Shown here: one piece after another, positions 18,089 to 27,900 of the stretch
Layout of the letters: every line of letters starts with the position of its first letter
Position numbering within the stretch: position 1 is the stretch's first letter
Source: Mangrovibacillus cuniculi
Lineage (GTDB): Bacteria; Bacillota; Bacilli; Bacillales; R1DC41
DNA length: 64,000 bases
Reading direction: 5' to 3'
Assembly: GCF_015482585.1 (NCBI RefSeq)
Contig: NZ_CP049742.1
Span: 1,911,277-1,975,276, forward strand
The notes under the pieces: generated by a model
What the model was told of the DNA's origin: nothing
Databases searched by the model: none
The model's input: only the letters and a program-made list of their open reading frames with translations
Program-made: the position numbers and the translations under genes

Positions 18089-18529
18089 TTATTTAGAGTA
18101 CTCCATTTCTTTCGCTGGTTCCTCTTCTTGTGATTCTGCTACAACTTCTTCACTAGTAGGAAGAGGGATAGTCGTTACCTGTTCTTCTTCCAATTGTGAC
18201 AGTTCTTCTTGTACGGAAGCTCTTCTAAATTCTTTTACTTTTCCCACAACGTCGTTCGTTTCTTGTTGCACCTTTTGAACAAGTGATAAAGAAGTCTGTT
18301 TGGCATTCTCAGCAAGTTCTGTACTTTTACCTTTCACTTGCTCGGTCCAAAGTTCAGAGCGCTCTTTTACATTCTTTGCTTGTTCTGTTAAGTCATTACG
18401 TAATTCTTTTCCCGGTTTTGGAGCAAGGAATAATGCAGTTACAGCACCTACAACTCCACCAATAATAGTCCCTACTAAAAATCCATTTGACGTTTGCTCT
18501 TGGTCACGTTGCTCTTGATTTGCTGTCAT
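18089..18529 (-). CDS. ytxH: YtxH family general stress protein
   Basis: 146 residues. A short polar N-terminus leads into one membrane helix with the YtxH signature (NGFLVGTIIGGVVGAVTALFLAPKPGKELR, about 15-44). A long amphipathic Lys/Glu-rich helix and an acidic tail follow. It is likely membrane-tethered; the biochemical role is unknown. It is the middle gene of the ytxGHJ operon, which is a SigB/SigH general stress operon in B. subtilis. The ribosome binding site is GAAGGGAG. Confidence 0.9.
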   Translation of the reverse strand: MTANQEQRDQEQTSNGFLVGTIIGGVVGAVTALFLAPKPGKELRNDLTEQAKNVKERSELWTEQVKGKSTELAENAKQTSLSLVQKVQQETNDVVGKVKEFRRASVQEELSQLEEEQVTTIPLPTSEEVVAESQEEEPAKEMEYSK

Positions 18530-18558
18530 GTTCTCTTCTCCCTTCAGAATCTAGAATC

Positions 18559-19020
18559 TTATTCGTACTGTCTTACACGTTGGGGTGTTTCTTTTTCTTC
18601 TGTGTCTTTTACTTTTTTAGACTTAAAGCGATCACGTAGGTCCATAAATACATTACCCCACTGGACAACTTGTGTAACAGTTTCTGTGTTTTTCTCTAGT
18701 TGGCTAGTTACCGAACCTGTAATACGCCTTACAGAAGTGTTTAAGTCTTGAATACTTGTGCCTACACCTTGAACTGCGTGTACTACACTATTTAATTTCT
18801 CCGCCTTACCCTGAATATCCTCTGCCAAAGCGTTAGTTTTGTTTAAAAGTTCTGTCGTTTCATTTGTTACACCTTGTAATTGACCTTCTAATCCATTTAA
18901 TGTCTTTGCCACACTATCCAGAGTTCCGTTTAAGGATCGAAGTGTTCTTGAAATATTCACCACCAAAATAAAGAAAGCTACAGCAATTACAGCAATACTA
19001 ACGTATAAAAGCCATTCCAT
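18559..19020 (-). CDS. ytxG: YtxG, DUF948 family general stress protein
   Basis: 153 residues. One N-terminal membrane helix (WLLYVSIAVIAVAFFILVV, about 2-22) is followed by a long coiled-coil region rich in Thr/Asn/Leu (SLNGTLDSVAKTLNGLEGQL onward), typical of DUF948. The ATG at 19020 has GGAGGTG 8 bp upstream; five extra in-frame codons upstream lack a ribosome binding site. It is the first gene of the operon, behind a SigB-like promoter. Confidence 0.9.
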   Translation of the reverse strand: MEWLLYVSIAVIAVAFFILVVNISRTLRSLNGTLDSVAKTLNGLEGQLQGVTNETTELLNKTNALAEDIQGKAEKLNSVVHAVQGVGTSIQDLNTSVRRITGSVTSQLEKNTETVTQVVQWGNVFMDLRDRFKSKKVKDTEEKETPQRVRQYE

Positions 19021-19045
19021 CTCTAGCACCTCCAATTACTTTTCT

Positions 19046-19071
19046 TTTCCCATACTAAAATTATGTAAAAC
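19046..19071 (-). promoter_or_regulatory. candidate SigB promoter of ytxGHJ
   Basis: Minus strand GTTTTA (19066-19071), 14 bp, GGGAAA (19046-19051). This is 5 of 6 for the SigB -35 (GTTTAA) and a full match to the degenerate -10 GGGWAW, at the preferred spacing. It lies 26 bp upstream of the ytxG start. B. subtilis ytxGHJ is a known SigB operon, so conservation of control is expected. Confidence 0.65.
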
Positions 19072-19224
19072 CTATTATGTCTTATTTTAGAGTAGATTGT
19101 TGCAATTTGCCAATCTTTGCGTAAAAGTATGAAAAATAATAGTTAGACACACGAAAAAACGCTAGGCCGTTTTTTAAAGAAATAGGGTACAATAGAGTGG
19201 TAATTTATATTTGGAGGTATACAT

Positions 19225-20340
19225 ATGAGAGATTCTAGAATTGCTACTTTAGCAAAAAACTTAATTAACTATTCCGTTCAATTGCAACCTGGTGAAAAAG
19301 TGTTAATTGAGAACTTTGGTGTTCAAAAAGAATTAGTAAATGAGTTAGTAAAGGCTGCTTACGAAGCTGGAGGTCATCCTTTTGTTTCTTTAAAAGAACC
19401 TTCTTTAGACCGCACGTTATTACTTGGTGCAACAGAAGAGCATTTCTCCTTAATGGCTGAATTCGAAGCAAATGTGATGAGTAAAATGGACGCTTATATC
19501 GGTCTTCGCTCTGGTGACAATATCAATGAGCAAGCAGATGTACCTGCTGACAAGTTAAAAATCCACGGTTCTACAATAGGAAAGAAAGTTCATCGTGAAA
19601 TTCGTGTACCTAAAACAAAATGGGTTGTACTTCGCTATCCAAATCCATCCATGGCTCAACTTGCTAAAATGAGTACAGAAGGTTTCGAAGACTTCTACTT
19701 TGACGTTTGTAATTTGGACTACGGTAAGATGGATAAAGCGATGGATAACTTAGTGGAACTAATGAATAAGACGGATAAAGTTCGTATCGTTGGCGAAGGT
19801 ACGGATCTATCTTTCTCCATTAAAGATATTCCAGCAATCAAATGTGCTGGTCGCATGAACATTCCTGATGGAGAAGTGTACACAGCTCCTGTTAAAACTT
19901 CTGTAAACGGAACAATTACTTACAATACTCCATCTCCATACCAAGGGTTTACATTTGAAAATATTAAACTTACTTTTGAAGATGGTAAAATTGTAGAAGC
20001 AACGGCGAATGACAGTGAGCGTATTAACGATATCTTTGATACAGATGAAGGCGCTCGTTATATTGGAGAGTTTGCTATTGGGGTAAATCCTTATATCTTA
20101 CACCCGATGCAAGATATTCTATTCGATGAGAAAATCGCAGGAAGCTTCCATTTCACTCCTGGACAATGTTATGAGGAAGCAAGCAATGGAAATGACTCCA
20201 ACATCCACTGGGATATCGTAAACATTCAACGCCCAGAATACGGTGGAGGAGAAATCTACTTTGATGATGTACTAATCAGAAAAGACGGTTTATTCGTGAT
20301 CGATGAATTACAAGCATTAAATCCAGATCAGTTGAAATAA
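19225..20340 (+). CDS. M29 family aminopeptidase (AmpS/PepS-like)
   Basis: 371-residue metallo-aminopeptidase of the thermophilic M29 family, a cytoplasmic peptide-trimming enzyme. Metal-ligand and family blocks visible include RIVGEGTDLSFSIKD, GRMNIPDGEVYTAPV (about 211-225), GEFAIGVNPYI, ILFDEKIAGSFHFTPGQCY, and NIHWDIV near the end. The ribosome binding site is TTGGAGG, 9 bp before ATG. It is convergent with murC; a long-form GC-rich repeat and a bidirectional terminator separate them. I give no symbol because the B. subtilis ampS locus is elsewhere. Confidence 0.9.
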   Translation: MRDSRIATLAKNLINYSVQLQPGEKVLIENFGVQKELVNELVKAAYEAGGHPFVSLKEPSLDRTLLLGATEEHFSLMAEFEANVMSKMDAYIGLRSGDNINEQADVPADKLKIHGSTIGKKVHREIRVPKTKWVVLRYPNPSMAQLAKMSTEGFEDFYFDVCNLDYGKMDKAMDNLVELMNKTDKVRIVGEGTDLSFSIKDIPAIKCAGRMNIPDGEVYTAPVKTSVNGTITYNTPSPYQGFTFENIKLTFEDGKIVEATANDSERINDIFDTDEGARYIGEFAIGVNPYILHPMQDILFDEKIAGSFHFTPGQCYEEASNGNDSNIHWDIVNIQRPEYGGGEIYFDDVLIRKDGLFVIDELQALNPDQLK

Positions 20341-20344
20341 ATCA

Positions 20345-20618
20345 AAAGAGGCTGGGACAAAACCCGAAAGTGACTGCACTGGGATTTCCGCTGCAGGGGG
20401 ACGCTTTCCACTACGAAAAGCGAAAGGCGCGCGTTCAGCCGCGGCAGAAAAGTTTGGAAGACCGAGGAGGCAGCTCTTCAGCCACCGGAGGGCTTTTGGA
20501 CTTTTCCGAGCGGTTGCGCACCTGCAGCTGGACACGGCATCACTTTGCGTACGCTCCTGTGGGGTCTCAGCTACCCACCTTTCCCGTAGGAGTCGCCCCC
20601 TTCCGCTCCATTCCCAAA
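20345..20618. repeat. GC-rich hairpin repeat, copy 2 (long form, ~270 bp)
   Basis: Begins AGAGGCTGGGACAAAACCC, then GTGACTGCACTGGGATTTCC, and ends CCGCTCCATTCCCAAA. It shares both ends with the short form, but the central GGGGCGGGTTGCTGAGCC segment is replaced by a longer one beginning ACGAAAAGCGAAAGGCGCGC and including GAAGACCGAGGAGGCAGC. It fills the 387-bp gap between the M29 gene and the murC terminator. Open frames across it are repeat artefacts. Confidence 0.9.
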
Positions 20619-20684
20619 CAAGTTTGGATTGTAGAAACCATTCTTCTAAAAGTTTTTGTCAAGTTACTTTAGTTTAGCTATATA

Positions 20685-20723
20685 AACAAAAAGATGCATC
20701 TAAGTTAGATGCATCTTTTTGTT
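20685..20723. terminator. bidirectional terminator between the M29 gene and murC
   Basis: ACAAAAAGATGCATCT pairs perfectly with AGATGCATCTTTTTGT; A/T runs on both flanks. It ends 5 bp before the murC stop codon. Confidence 0.9.
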
Positions 20724-20727
20724 TAAT

Positions 20728-22026
20728 TTATTTACACAATCCCTCATAAGCACTTTGGAACTTTTGGATGTCTCCCGCTCCCATGAAAATTAGTACGCCT
20801 GTTTCATGCTTTTGCAATACAGCAGTCTCTTCTTCTTCTAACAACTCCGCACCTGGAATTTTCTCCTGTAGGTCTTTAATAGAAAGTTTTCCATGGTTTT
20901 CACGAGCTGAACCAAAAATATCACATAAATATACCTGATCTGCTCCATTTAAGCTGTCAGCAAACTCCTGTAAGAAGGTTTGCGTACGAGTAAATGTATG
21001 TGGTTGAAACACCGCTACTATTTCTCTATCTGGATATTTCTGTTGTGCTGCTTGAATCGTTGCCTTAATTTCTGTTGGATGATGAGCATAATCATCAATG
21101 ACCACTTGATCTCCAACTTGTTTTTCCGTAAATCGACGTTTCACACCAACGAAAGATAACAATTGTTCTTGAATGATATCTGCTTCAATATCCTCATAAT
21201 GACAGATAGCAATAACTGCTAGTGCATTTTGAACATTGTGATCACCGTAAGTTGGAATTTTAAACGTCGCATAATATGTGTTTCGGACAAAGACATCAAA
21301 CGTTGTTCCCGTAGTTTCTTTCACAACATTTCTTGCTTGGAAATCATTCTCCTCATTGAAACCATAGAAAAGAACAGGAACGTTCGCTTGAATTTTCTGT
21401 AACTGTTCGTCGTCGCCACAAGCTATGATACCTTTTTTTACTTGCATAGCCATCTCTTGGAAAGCAGAGAATACATCATCTATGCTAGCAAAATAATCTG
21501 GATGATCGAAATCGATGTTTGTCATAATCGCATAGTCTGGTTCGTACGACAAGAAATGTCTTCTATACTCACATGCTTCAAAAACGAAGTAATTCGCATT
21601 TGGTGCACCTTGACCTGTACCATCGCCAATTAAATAAGAGGTAGGTTTAGCACCTTTCATCACATGAGCAAGTAGTCCAGTAGTGGACGTTTTACCGTGT
21701 GCACCGGTAACAGCAATGCTTGTGAACTGATTCATAAATTCACCTAGGAATTTATGATAACGAATAATCGGTAAGTTTAATTCTTTTGCTGCTTCAATTT
21801 CCTCATGTGTGTCAGGGAAAGCATTACCAGCAATTATTGTCATACCTTCTTTAATGTTGTCCTTACTAAACGGCATAAAAGGAATGCCATTCTCTTCAAG
21901 TGCTGTTTGAGTAAAGAAAAATTTATCTACATCTGAACCTTGAACGTTATACCCAATTTGGTGAAGGATTTGAGCTAATGAACTCATTCCTGATCCTTTA
22001 ATGCCTACAAAATGGTATATTGTCAT
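20728..22026 (-). CDS. murC: UDP-N-acetylmuramate--L-alanine ligase
   Basis: Cytoplasmic Mur ligase that adds L-Ala to UDP-MurNAc; 432 residues. The N-terminal Rossmann domain starts [19 protein letters not shown]. The ATP-binding P-loop is [15 protein letters not shown] (near 108). [10 protein letters not shown] provides the catalytic Glu/metal region, NIDFDHPDY the conserved Asp-His, and [14 protein letters not shown] the C-terminal signature. The ATG at 22026 has GGAGGTTC upstream; 15 in-frame upstream codons are not needed. It lies 180 bp downstream of sftA on the same strand, as in B. subtilis. Confidence 0.97.
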   Translation of the reverse strand: MTIYHFVGIKGSGMSSLAQILHQIGYNVQGSDVDKFFFTQTALEENGIPFMPFSKDNIKEGMTIIAGNAFPDTHEEIEAAKELNLPIIRYHKFLGEFMNQFTSIAVTGAHGKTSTTGLLAHVMKGAKPTSYLIGDGTGQGAPNANYFVFEACEYRRHFLSYEPDYAIMTNIDFDHPDYFASIDDVFSAFQEMAMQVKKGIIACGDDEQLQKIQANVPVLFYGFNEENDFQARNVVKETTGTTFDVFVRNTYYATFKIPTYGDHNVQNALAVIAICHYEDIEADIIQEQLLSFVGVKRRFTEKQVGDQVVIDDYAHHPTEIKATIQAAQQKYPDREIVAVFQPHTFTRTQTFLQEFADSLNGADQVYLCDIFGSARENHGKLSIKDLQEKIPGAELLEEEETAVLQKHETGVLIFMGAGDIQKFQSAYEGLCK

Positions 22027-22206
22027 AAATGAACCTCCAACCATTGTCGATCTGTAAGCAGTATATGACACAAACCTATATTTTGCTAAAATCTAAGGTT
22101 TTGTTTGTGTATACATACTTCACATGTCGTATCTCTCAAATTTGTGCGGTCTAATTATATCACTTTTTCACAGTAACTCCTATACCCTACCACGCTTCAA
22201 CAAATC

Positions 22207-24546
22207 CTACAAGTTTTCTAAGTCCATGTCGTTAATTAACACATCTCTTGGCTTACTTCCACGGGCCTCGGAAATCACTCCTTGTGACTCCATCATCTCC
22301 ATCAATCTAGCTGCACGATTGTATCCAATGCGGAATCTACGTTGAAGGGATGACGTAGAAGCAGAACCTTGTTCTACCACAAATTCACAAGCATCAGAAT
22401 ATAAATCGTCATCGTCTTCCACTAGTTGAATCTTTTTTAATAGTTCGTCCTGATGGAACAGGAACTCTGGATCTTGTTGATTTCTTACATGATGGACAAT
22501 TTTTTCAATTTCATCATCCGTCACAAAAGTCCCTTGAAGACGAACAGGCTTTGAAGCTCCATTGTCTAGGAACAACATATCTCCCCTACCTAATAATCGT
22601 TCTGCACCAGCCGAGTCAATGATGGTTCTGGAGTCTACTTGTGAAGACACAGAAAATGCAATTCGAGTTGGTACGTTAGCTTTAATTAATCCTGTAATAA
22701 CATCTACAGAAGGACGTTGTGTGGCAATAATTAAATGGATACCACAAGCTCTTGCTTTTTGAGCAATTCGACAGATCGCATCTTCTACATCATTCGGTGC
22801 CATCATCATTAGATCTGCCAACTCATCAATTACTACTACGATAAACGGAAGTTTTTGAGAGTACTGTCCTGCTTCCATAGCTTTATCGTTAAAGCGTTTA
22901 ATGTCTCTTACTCCAGTATGTGCAAATAGCTCGTAACGTCGCTCCATTTCTTCTACTGTCCACTTTAAAGCAGCTGTAGCAGTTTTGACATCTGTGATCA
23001 CTGGTGTCACGAGATGAGGAATACGATTATAAGGTGCAAGCTCTACCATCTTTGGATCAATTAACAGAAGACGAACGTCTTCTGGCGTAGCTTTATATAA
23101 CAAGCTCACGAGAATACTATTAATACAAACACTTTTTCCAGAACCTGTTGCTCCAGCGATTAATCCATGCGGCATTTTGTTTAAATCTGTTACAACTGGT
23201 TTACCTGAAATATCTAAACCTAGTACGGTAGTTAAAGGTGACTCTGAATGACGAAAAGCCGGGTCTTCTAAAATCTCACTTATAAAAACAGGACGGCTAA
23301 CTGGGTTTGGTATTTCAATCCCTATCGCCTGTTTTCCTGGAATAGGTGCTTCCATACGAATATCTCTTGCTGCCAAACTTAATTTCAAGTCATCTGATAA
23401 GTTAGTTATTTTATTTACTTTAACGCCTGGCTCTGGTTGTACTTCAAACCTAGTTACAGAAGGTCCTTGGCTAACGTGAACTACTTTAGCTCTTACATTG
23501 AAATGTTCAAGTGTCTGATCTAAGAGTGCGGACTGTTCTTCTAACCACTCTTGGTCTCCTTCTCGAATGATAGGAGGAGTTAGAAGTTCGGTACTTGGGA
23601 AGTAGTAATTTTCCGCTGTTTCTTCTCTTTTAGTATCTTGTGATAGTATCTTCTCTTTATTCTCTTTTGTTGGTACAACCTTTTCCACTTGTTCTGATGG
23701 TGTACTCTCTTGTGTTGGTAAAACTTTTTCTGGTTGTTTACGTTTATCAGAGTTCAACATTAGGACATTAAAAGGAACTTTGCTTCTTTTTCTCTCTGGT
23801 TGTTTTTCTTTCTCTACAGTCCCTTCGCTTTCTTCAGGTGTTTCCATTACTACAGTTTTTTTGATTGGAGCTTCTACGACTTTTTCTTCTTCTAGAGTAT
23901 CTTCTCGGGATAGCGCATGGAACTCTATGTCTTCCTCTTGAAGCACGTGTAACTCTTCTTCAAGGAATTCTTCATGACTATCATGAGGTTCTTCTATTTT
24001 CACATTCACTGCCGTTTCTTCATTTACTTCGGACTCAACTACTATTTCTTCTTCACTATGTATAGATAAATTATCCGAAACAGCTTGTACAGCTTCTTTC
24101 TCTACCTCTTCTTTCTGTTCCCACTCTTGTCTCATCGTTTGTAACAACTCTTCAGAATCGACAGCGGGGCGAGATCGAAACCCATAAATAGGAGACGGGA
24201 TCTGAGAGGGCTTAAATGGTTTCCTATGTTCTATCGTGTCTATCTTAACTGTACTTTGGTTAGTAGTTGGATTATATGTACTCTCTCTCTCTGGCTGTTT
24301 ATCAATCTTTGTATCTTCATAAGCTTTGGGCTTTTCATCCACATGTCCAAGCTGACCAGTCCTTGCTTCCTTTTCCTCATCTGGAATCAATGGAAACTTA
24401 AATTCATTCTTAGGATAATGATAAGCGACATGTGATTTAGGCGGTGTTAGCTCCTCTTCTGCAACCTCTTGCGTCACAGCAACCTCTTCCTCCGCCACAC
24501 GATCATCATAATCAACTTTCGCAATCAACTTCTTTAACCATTTCAT
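22207..24546 (-). CDS. sftA: DNA translocase SftA (FtsK/SpoIIIE family)
   Basis: Septum-associated soluble FtsK-type motor that clears chromosomal DNA from the closing septum; 779 residues. Unlike SpoIIIE it has no membrane helices. Residues about 1-310 are a Glu/Lys/Thr-rich, low-complexity, probably disordered linker. The motor starts near 320 (VSQGPSVTRFEVQPEPGVK); Walker A is GATGSGKSVCINS (near 465) and Walker B is IVVVIDELADLMM. The C-terminal gamma winged helix (RRFRIGYNRAARLMEMME) should recognise polar guiding sequences. The linker is the divergent part relative to the longer B. subtilis protein. Confidence 0.94.
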   Translation of the reverse strand: MKWLKKLIAKVDYDDRVAEEEVAVTQEVAEEELTPPKSHVAYHYPKNEFKFPLIPDEEKEARTGQLGHVDEKPKAYEDTKIDKQPERESTYNPTTNQSTVKIDTIEHRKPFKPSQIPSPIYGFRSRPAVDSEELLQTMRQEWEQKEEVEKEAVQAVSDNLSIHSEEEIVVESEVNEETAVNVKIEEPHDSHEEFLEEELHVLQEEDIEFHALSREDTLEEEKVVEAPIKKTVVMETPEESEGTVEKEKQPERKRSKVPFNVLMLNSDKRKQPEKVLPTQESTPSEQVEKVVPTKENKEKILSQDTKREETAENYYFPSTELLTPPIIREGDQEWLEEQSALLDQTLEHFNVRAKVVHVSQGPSVTRFEVQPEPGVKVNKITNLSDDLKLSLAARDIRMEAPIPGKQAIGIEIPNPVSRPVFISEILEDPAFRHSESPLTTVLGLDISGKPVVTDLNKMPHGLIAGATGSGKSVCINSILVSLLYKATPEDVRLLLIDPKMVELAPYNRIPHLVTPVITDVKTATAALKWTVEEMERRYELFAHTGVRDIKRFNDKAMEAGQYSQKLPFIVVVIDELADLMMMAPNDVEDAICRIAQKARACGIHLIIATQRPSVDVITGLIKANVPTRIAFSVSSQVDSRTIIDSAGAERLLGRGDMLFLDNGASKPVRLQGTFVTDDEIEKIVHHVRNQQDPEFLFHQDELLKKIQLVEDDDDLYSDACEFVVEQGSASTSSLQRRFRIGYNRAARLMEMMESQGVISEARGSKPRDVLINDMDLENL

Positions 24547-24663
24547 CTATGTCAACATCCTTCATTTGTGAATATTCGTCACATCAAATTGTAGCACAAT
24601 AAACAGAAATTACGAGTGGCTTTTGTTATGGTAGAAATGTGATGGCCAAAACAAGCTTTGTAA

Positions 24664-24802
24664 ATTTTCGGCTCATTTAGGAAGATGTGTAGGAAGTCGC
24701 AGGGAAAGCTAGCTTTCCTAAAAGACTTCCTACACATCTTCCTACCTTTCAGCAAAGCTGAAAGGCGTGTGAAGCAATGCTTCACACGAATGAGCCGAAA
24801 AT
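24664..24802. repeat. 139-bp three-armed palindromic element
   Basis: Closing stem ATTTTCGGCTCATT (24664-24677) pairs perfectly with 24789-24802. Inside are three abutting arms. Arm 1 (24679-24743) has a 20-bp stem, AGGAAGATGTGTAGGAAGTC with its complement, capped by the perfect palindrome GGAAAGCTAGCTTTCC. Arm 2 (24745-24765) is CCTTTCAGC/GCTGAAAGG around AAA. Arm 3 (24766-24788) is CGTGTGAAGCA/TGCTTCACACG. It lies in the 323-bp gap between sftA and the end of ytpR. No gene is supported there; frames crossing it are artefacts. No second copy was noticed in the window. Confidence 0.85.
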
Positions 24803-24868
24803 GGTGCAGTCACTCAGCATATAAAAGAAAAAACACCCCAAGAATGGAAGTGTCTTTTCGTCCTAAAC

Positions 24869-25483
24869 CTATTTACCTACCGGAAACTCAGTTCCAACCA
24901 CTGCATCATCACCAAGAACTAAAATTCCCTTCACCTCTGGAGCATTTGGAATTGCCAACTCACGAGCGGAACAAATCATGCCTGAAGAAGGTAAACCGCG
25001 TAGCTCTGCATCTTTAATTAACATACCGCTTGGCATTACGGCTCCAACCTTTGCTACCACTACTTTCTGCCCAGCTTCTACATTTGGCGCACCGCAAACA
25101 ATCTGTACCTTCTCATCGCCTAAATCCACTTGGCACACACTTAACTTATCTGCATTAGGATGTTTCTCTTTTTCCACAACATGTCCAACAACAAACTTAG
25201 GAGATAAATCAGCTACTAACAGATCCTCAAAGCCCTCTGCTTTAATCAACTCATTAACTTGATTCACTAACTCCTCCGTTAGCTCAACTTGTCCATTCGC
25301 TTCTAATGAAAGGTGAAAAGAAACCTCAAAAATATTGTATCCAATCGTCTCATTCGAAGAAGTTTCGATAACACGAGCTACATTTCCTTTTCGATCTACA
25401 TGAACTTTCTCTTGTCCTACCTCTTTAGAAGTAGCTAATAACACGTCACCAATACCTTCTTTGTTATAAAACATATGCAACAT
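24869..25483 (-). CDS. ytpR: YtpR, tRNA-binding-domain protein
   Basis: 204 residues. The N-terminal half ([16 protein letters not shown] onward) is a YtpR-specific domain. Residues about 95-200 are a tRNA-binding EMAP/OB-fold like that of PheT, with [23 protein letters not shown] and [14 protein letters not shown]. It may bind tRNA or act in trans-editing; the function is not established. The ribosome binding site is AAAGGAG, 9 bp before ATG. It forms a tight pair with ytpQ, six bases upstream of it in the transcript. Confidence 0.92.
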   Translation of the reverse strand: MLHMFYNKEGIGDVLLATSKEVGQEKVHVDRKGNVARVIETSSNETIGYNIFEVSFHLSLEANGQVELTEELVNQVNELIKAEGFEDLLVADLSPKFVVGHVVEKEKHPNADKLSVCQVDLGDEKVQIVCGAPNVEAGQKVVVAKVGAVMPSGMLIKDAELRGLPSSGMICSARELAIPNAPEVKGILVLGDDAVVGTEFPVGK

Positions 25484-25489
25484 TTCTAC

Positions 25490-26299
25490 TTACTCCTTTT
25501 CTACACGTCTATTTTTTCCTAATATAAAAATAGGTTCTAGTTCTGAAGACTCATATAAAAATGACAGAGCCGTAATCGGAACGTGACCATTTGAGAAAAA
25601 ACTCATTGTCAACTGTGCAAGTATATCATAACCAGTTTCATTTTGAATATCTGCTAATATTAGTACATCTTGATGCGGCACAGCAACTGCCATTTTTCCA
25701 GTAACACTCTCTGAAAACTCTTCTAAAAAGCGTTCATTTAAAATTCTACTTGCATCGTATCCATCTTTCGTTGCTAAGAAATAAAAATGATTTCCTGCAA
25801 CTGTATCTTTCTTTAAAGGTGTAGATAGTTTTTTCACATTAAACCTTGCCACTTCTTTTACTTGTTCTTCTGTCCAGCCTTCTTTTTCTAGGAAAGCTTG
25901 ATCAATTAATCGATACGTTGTTCCCAGGTCAACGGAATAATACACTCTTGTTTCTGCCGTATGCTCTGAAACAATAAAAGCAGAACCTCTCTCTGATTCA
26001 TTCGGAAAAGAAGTAGAACGAATGACAGGGAAGATATTTTGTTCTTGTCCATTTAATCCTTGTTGGTCAGTCATTGCGTGCAAGGCTTCTTCGACATAGT
26101 AAACAATCTCGTCAAATGCTTTTTCTTTCGTTCTCTCCCATTTAACAATCATGTTAGGGATGGAAAGCGTCACCCCTTTACCAGTCTTCGTATCCTCAAT
26201 TCGTAGCTGGTCTTCTTTCTTATTATAAGTAATCGAACGCTCTTCTTTTTGTAAGCGATTCGTTAACGTTGTCTTCATTAACTCCGAAGTCATCTTCAT
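25490..26299 (-). CDS. ytpQ: YtpQ, DUF1444 family protein
   Basis: 269-residue cytoplasmic protein of the DUF1444 family, function unknown. The family blocks are recognisable: a Glu/Lys-rich start with [15 protein letters not shown], an [22 protein letters not shown] segment in the middle (about 125-145), and [20 protein letters not shown]. The ATG at 26299 has GGAGG 7 bp upstream; six earlier in-frame codons overlap that ribosome binding site. Translated just ahead of ytpR. Confidence 0.88.
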   Translation of the reverse strand: MKMTSELMKTTLTNRLQKEERSITYNKKEDQLRIEDTKTGKGVTLSIPNMIVKWERTKEKAFDEIVYYVEEALHAMTDQQGLNGQEQNIFPVIRSTSFPNESERGSAFIVSEHTAETRVYYSVDLGTTYRLIDQAFLEKEGWTEEQVKEVARFNVKKLSTPLKKDTVAGNHFYFLATKDGYDASRILNERFLEEFSESVTGKMAVAVPHQDVLILADIQNETGYDILAQLTMSFFSNGHVPITALSFLYESSELEPIFILGKNRRVEKE

Positions 26300-26335
26300 C
26301 GTCATTCCTCCATTCATGATAAAAGGATATTAATA

Positions 26336-26375
26336 GTTTACGTAACAAAAGACCCCAACACCAAGTTAGGGTCTT
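26336..26375 (-). terminator. ytpP terminator with adjoining GTTACGTAA motif
   Basis: Minus-strand stem AAGACCCTAACTTGGTGTTGGGGTCTT, then TTTTG. The T-tract runs straight into GTTACGTAAAC (26336-26345), the start motif of the terminator-linked palindrome family, but the rest of that element is missing. Confidence 0.8.
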
Positions 26376-26383
26376 GAAATGAA

Positions 26384-26701
26384 TTACTTCGTTGCTTCTT
26401 GCAAGAATTTTTCAATCTCTTCTTGCGTTTTACGATCTTTACTGACAAATCTTCCAGTCTCAGTTCCATCCGTAAACACTAGGAAGCTCGGAATTCCGAA
26501 AATGTCATGCTGGATACATTGGTCCAAAAACTGATCTCGATCTACATAAATAAAATGATATTCGCTAAATTTACTCTCTACCTCAGGTAAAATTGGCTCG
26601 ATTACTCGACAGTCTGGACACCAATCAGCAGAAAACATAAATACATATTTTCCTTCTTGTTTAAATGATTCAAATTGTTCTACACTCTCAAGCTTTTTCA
26701 T
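26384..26701 (-). CDS. ytpP: thioredoxin-like protein YtpP
   Basis: 105 residues, single thioredoxin fold. The active site is [14 protein letters not shown] (Cys-Pro-Asp-Cys near residue 30) and the cis-Pro loop is [12 protein letters not shown]. Cytoplasmic thiol-disulphide reductase; B. subtilis YtpP is linked to bacillithiol metabolism. Its ATG overlaps the stop of the upstream membrane protein gene by 4 bp (ATGA), indicating coupled translation. Confidence 0.92.
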   Translation of the reverse strand: MKKLESVEQFESFKQEGKYVFMFSADWCPDCRVIEPILPEVESKFSEYHFIYVDRDQFLDQCIQHDIFGIPSFLVFTDGTETGRFVSKDRKTQEEIEKFLQEATK

Positions 26702-27720
26702 TTTTGGGTGCCTCCTGTATCAATAGTCATTTGTCCATATTTAATGTACTGTTTCTTTCTCATCCATTCTGATATTAATAAGGATAACACAGCAGGACCA
26801 ATGATGTGGAGTAAAAGAACTTTTATCAATACATCTACACTAAATCCCATCGTGGTAAAAGTCATTATTTGACCTACTAAACCACTCGTACCCATCCCTG
26901 CTCCAGCTGCATTATTTTCCATCGCTAGCCACGCCGTTCCAATGGGAGATAGAACGACACCAGCTATTGTTGGAGGAATAATAATGAGAGGGTGCCTTAA
27001 AATGTTTGGTACCTGAAGCATGGAAGTTCCTATCCCCTGTGCGATAAGACCTCCAATCTTATTTTCCCGATAACTAGACACCGCAAATCCAACCATTTGA
27101 GCACTACACCCAATCGTCGCTGCACCCGCTGCTAATCCACTCAAATCTAACATGAAAGCTATGGCTGCACTAGAGATTGGTGCAGTTAAAGCCCACCCCA
27201 TTAATAATGCAACTATTATTCCCATGATAATTGGTCTTTGTTCTGTCGCCCAACTAATAGTTTCACCTAACGAAGTCATAAAAAACGAGACTGGTGGCCC
27301 AACAATCGAAGCGATAAAGTAACCCACCAAAATAGTGACAAGTGGTGTTACCAAAATATCTACTTTTGTTCGTTTACTAACTAACTTACCGAACTCCGTT
27401 GCTATCACAGATGTAACATATGCTCCAGCTGGACCTCCTAAAGTAAAACCGACACTACCTGCAATTACGGCAGAGAATAATACTAATGGAGGTGCTTGAA
27501 GTCCATATGCAATCGCGACCCCAATTGCAGGTCCAGCTAATCCCATTGTGATAGTTCCTATTTCCACTAGAATAGAAACGCCTAATTGCTCTCCAATAGT
27601 CTTAATAATAACACCGATTATTAAAGAACTAAAAAGTCCTAATGCCATATACGTAAGTGCATCAATTACATATGCTTTTACAGAAAGAGATACACCTTGC
27701 TCTTTTATGTATTTCTTCAT
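26698..27720 (-). CDS. PTS_EIIC_2-type membrane protein
   Basis: 340 residues with about nine to ten membrane segments and Gly/Pro-rich loops ([62 protein letters not shown]). This is the pattern of the EIIC_2 family, annotated as PTS transporter subunit IIC, but no EIIA or EIIB gene is adjacent. Transport of a small solute is therefore only inferred, and PTS coupling is doubtful. The ATG at 27720 has GAGGAG upstream. It overlaps ytpP by 4 bp. Confidence 0.8.
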   Translation of the reverse strand: MKKYIKEQGVSLSVKAYVIDALTYMALGLFSSLIIGVIIKTIGEQLGVSILVEIGTITMGLAGPAIGVAIAYGLQAPPLVLFSAVIAGSVGFTLGGPAGAYVTSVIATEFGKLVSKRTKVDILVTPLVTILVGYFIASIVGPPVSFFMTSLGETISWATEQRPIIMGIIVALLMGWALTAPISSAAIAFMLDLSGLAAGAATIGCSAQMVGFAVSSYRENKIGGLIAQGIGTSMLQVPNILRHPLIIIPPTIAGVVLSPIGTAWLAMENNAAGAGMGTSGLVGQIMTFTTMGFSVDVLIKVLLLHIIGPAVLSLLISEWMRKKQYIKYGQMTIDTGGTQK

Positions 27721-27900
27721 AACCATTCTCCTCACTTTCTATTCAAGTGTAAAGACAGATGTAATAAATGTCTAGAGGAAAATATGTAAGGCAATCACTT
27801 GTTACCTTACCCCAAATGAGGAAAAGGATACTACACTAAATTTTTAATCAGGGACTTACTCATTAGGAGGATATCTTTTCTTTATGGGACTCGATAAGTA

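Noticed and set aside
20317-20672. Open frames of 70-100 codons on both strands across the GC-rich repeat (similar ones at 31741-32143, 40937-41238, 54713-55039)
   Set aside because: They recur only because the repeat itself is GC-rich and stop-poor; no ribosome binding site, opposite strands give equally long frames, and the short-form copies break them.
24579-25017. Frames of 68 and 110 codons over the three-armed palindrome
   Set aside because: Their translation is the palindrome read on each strand (mirror-like Cys/Arg-rich peptides), and the second runs antisense into ytpR.
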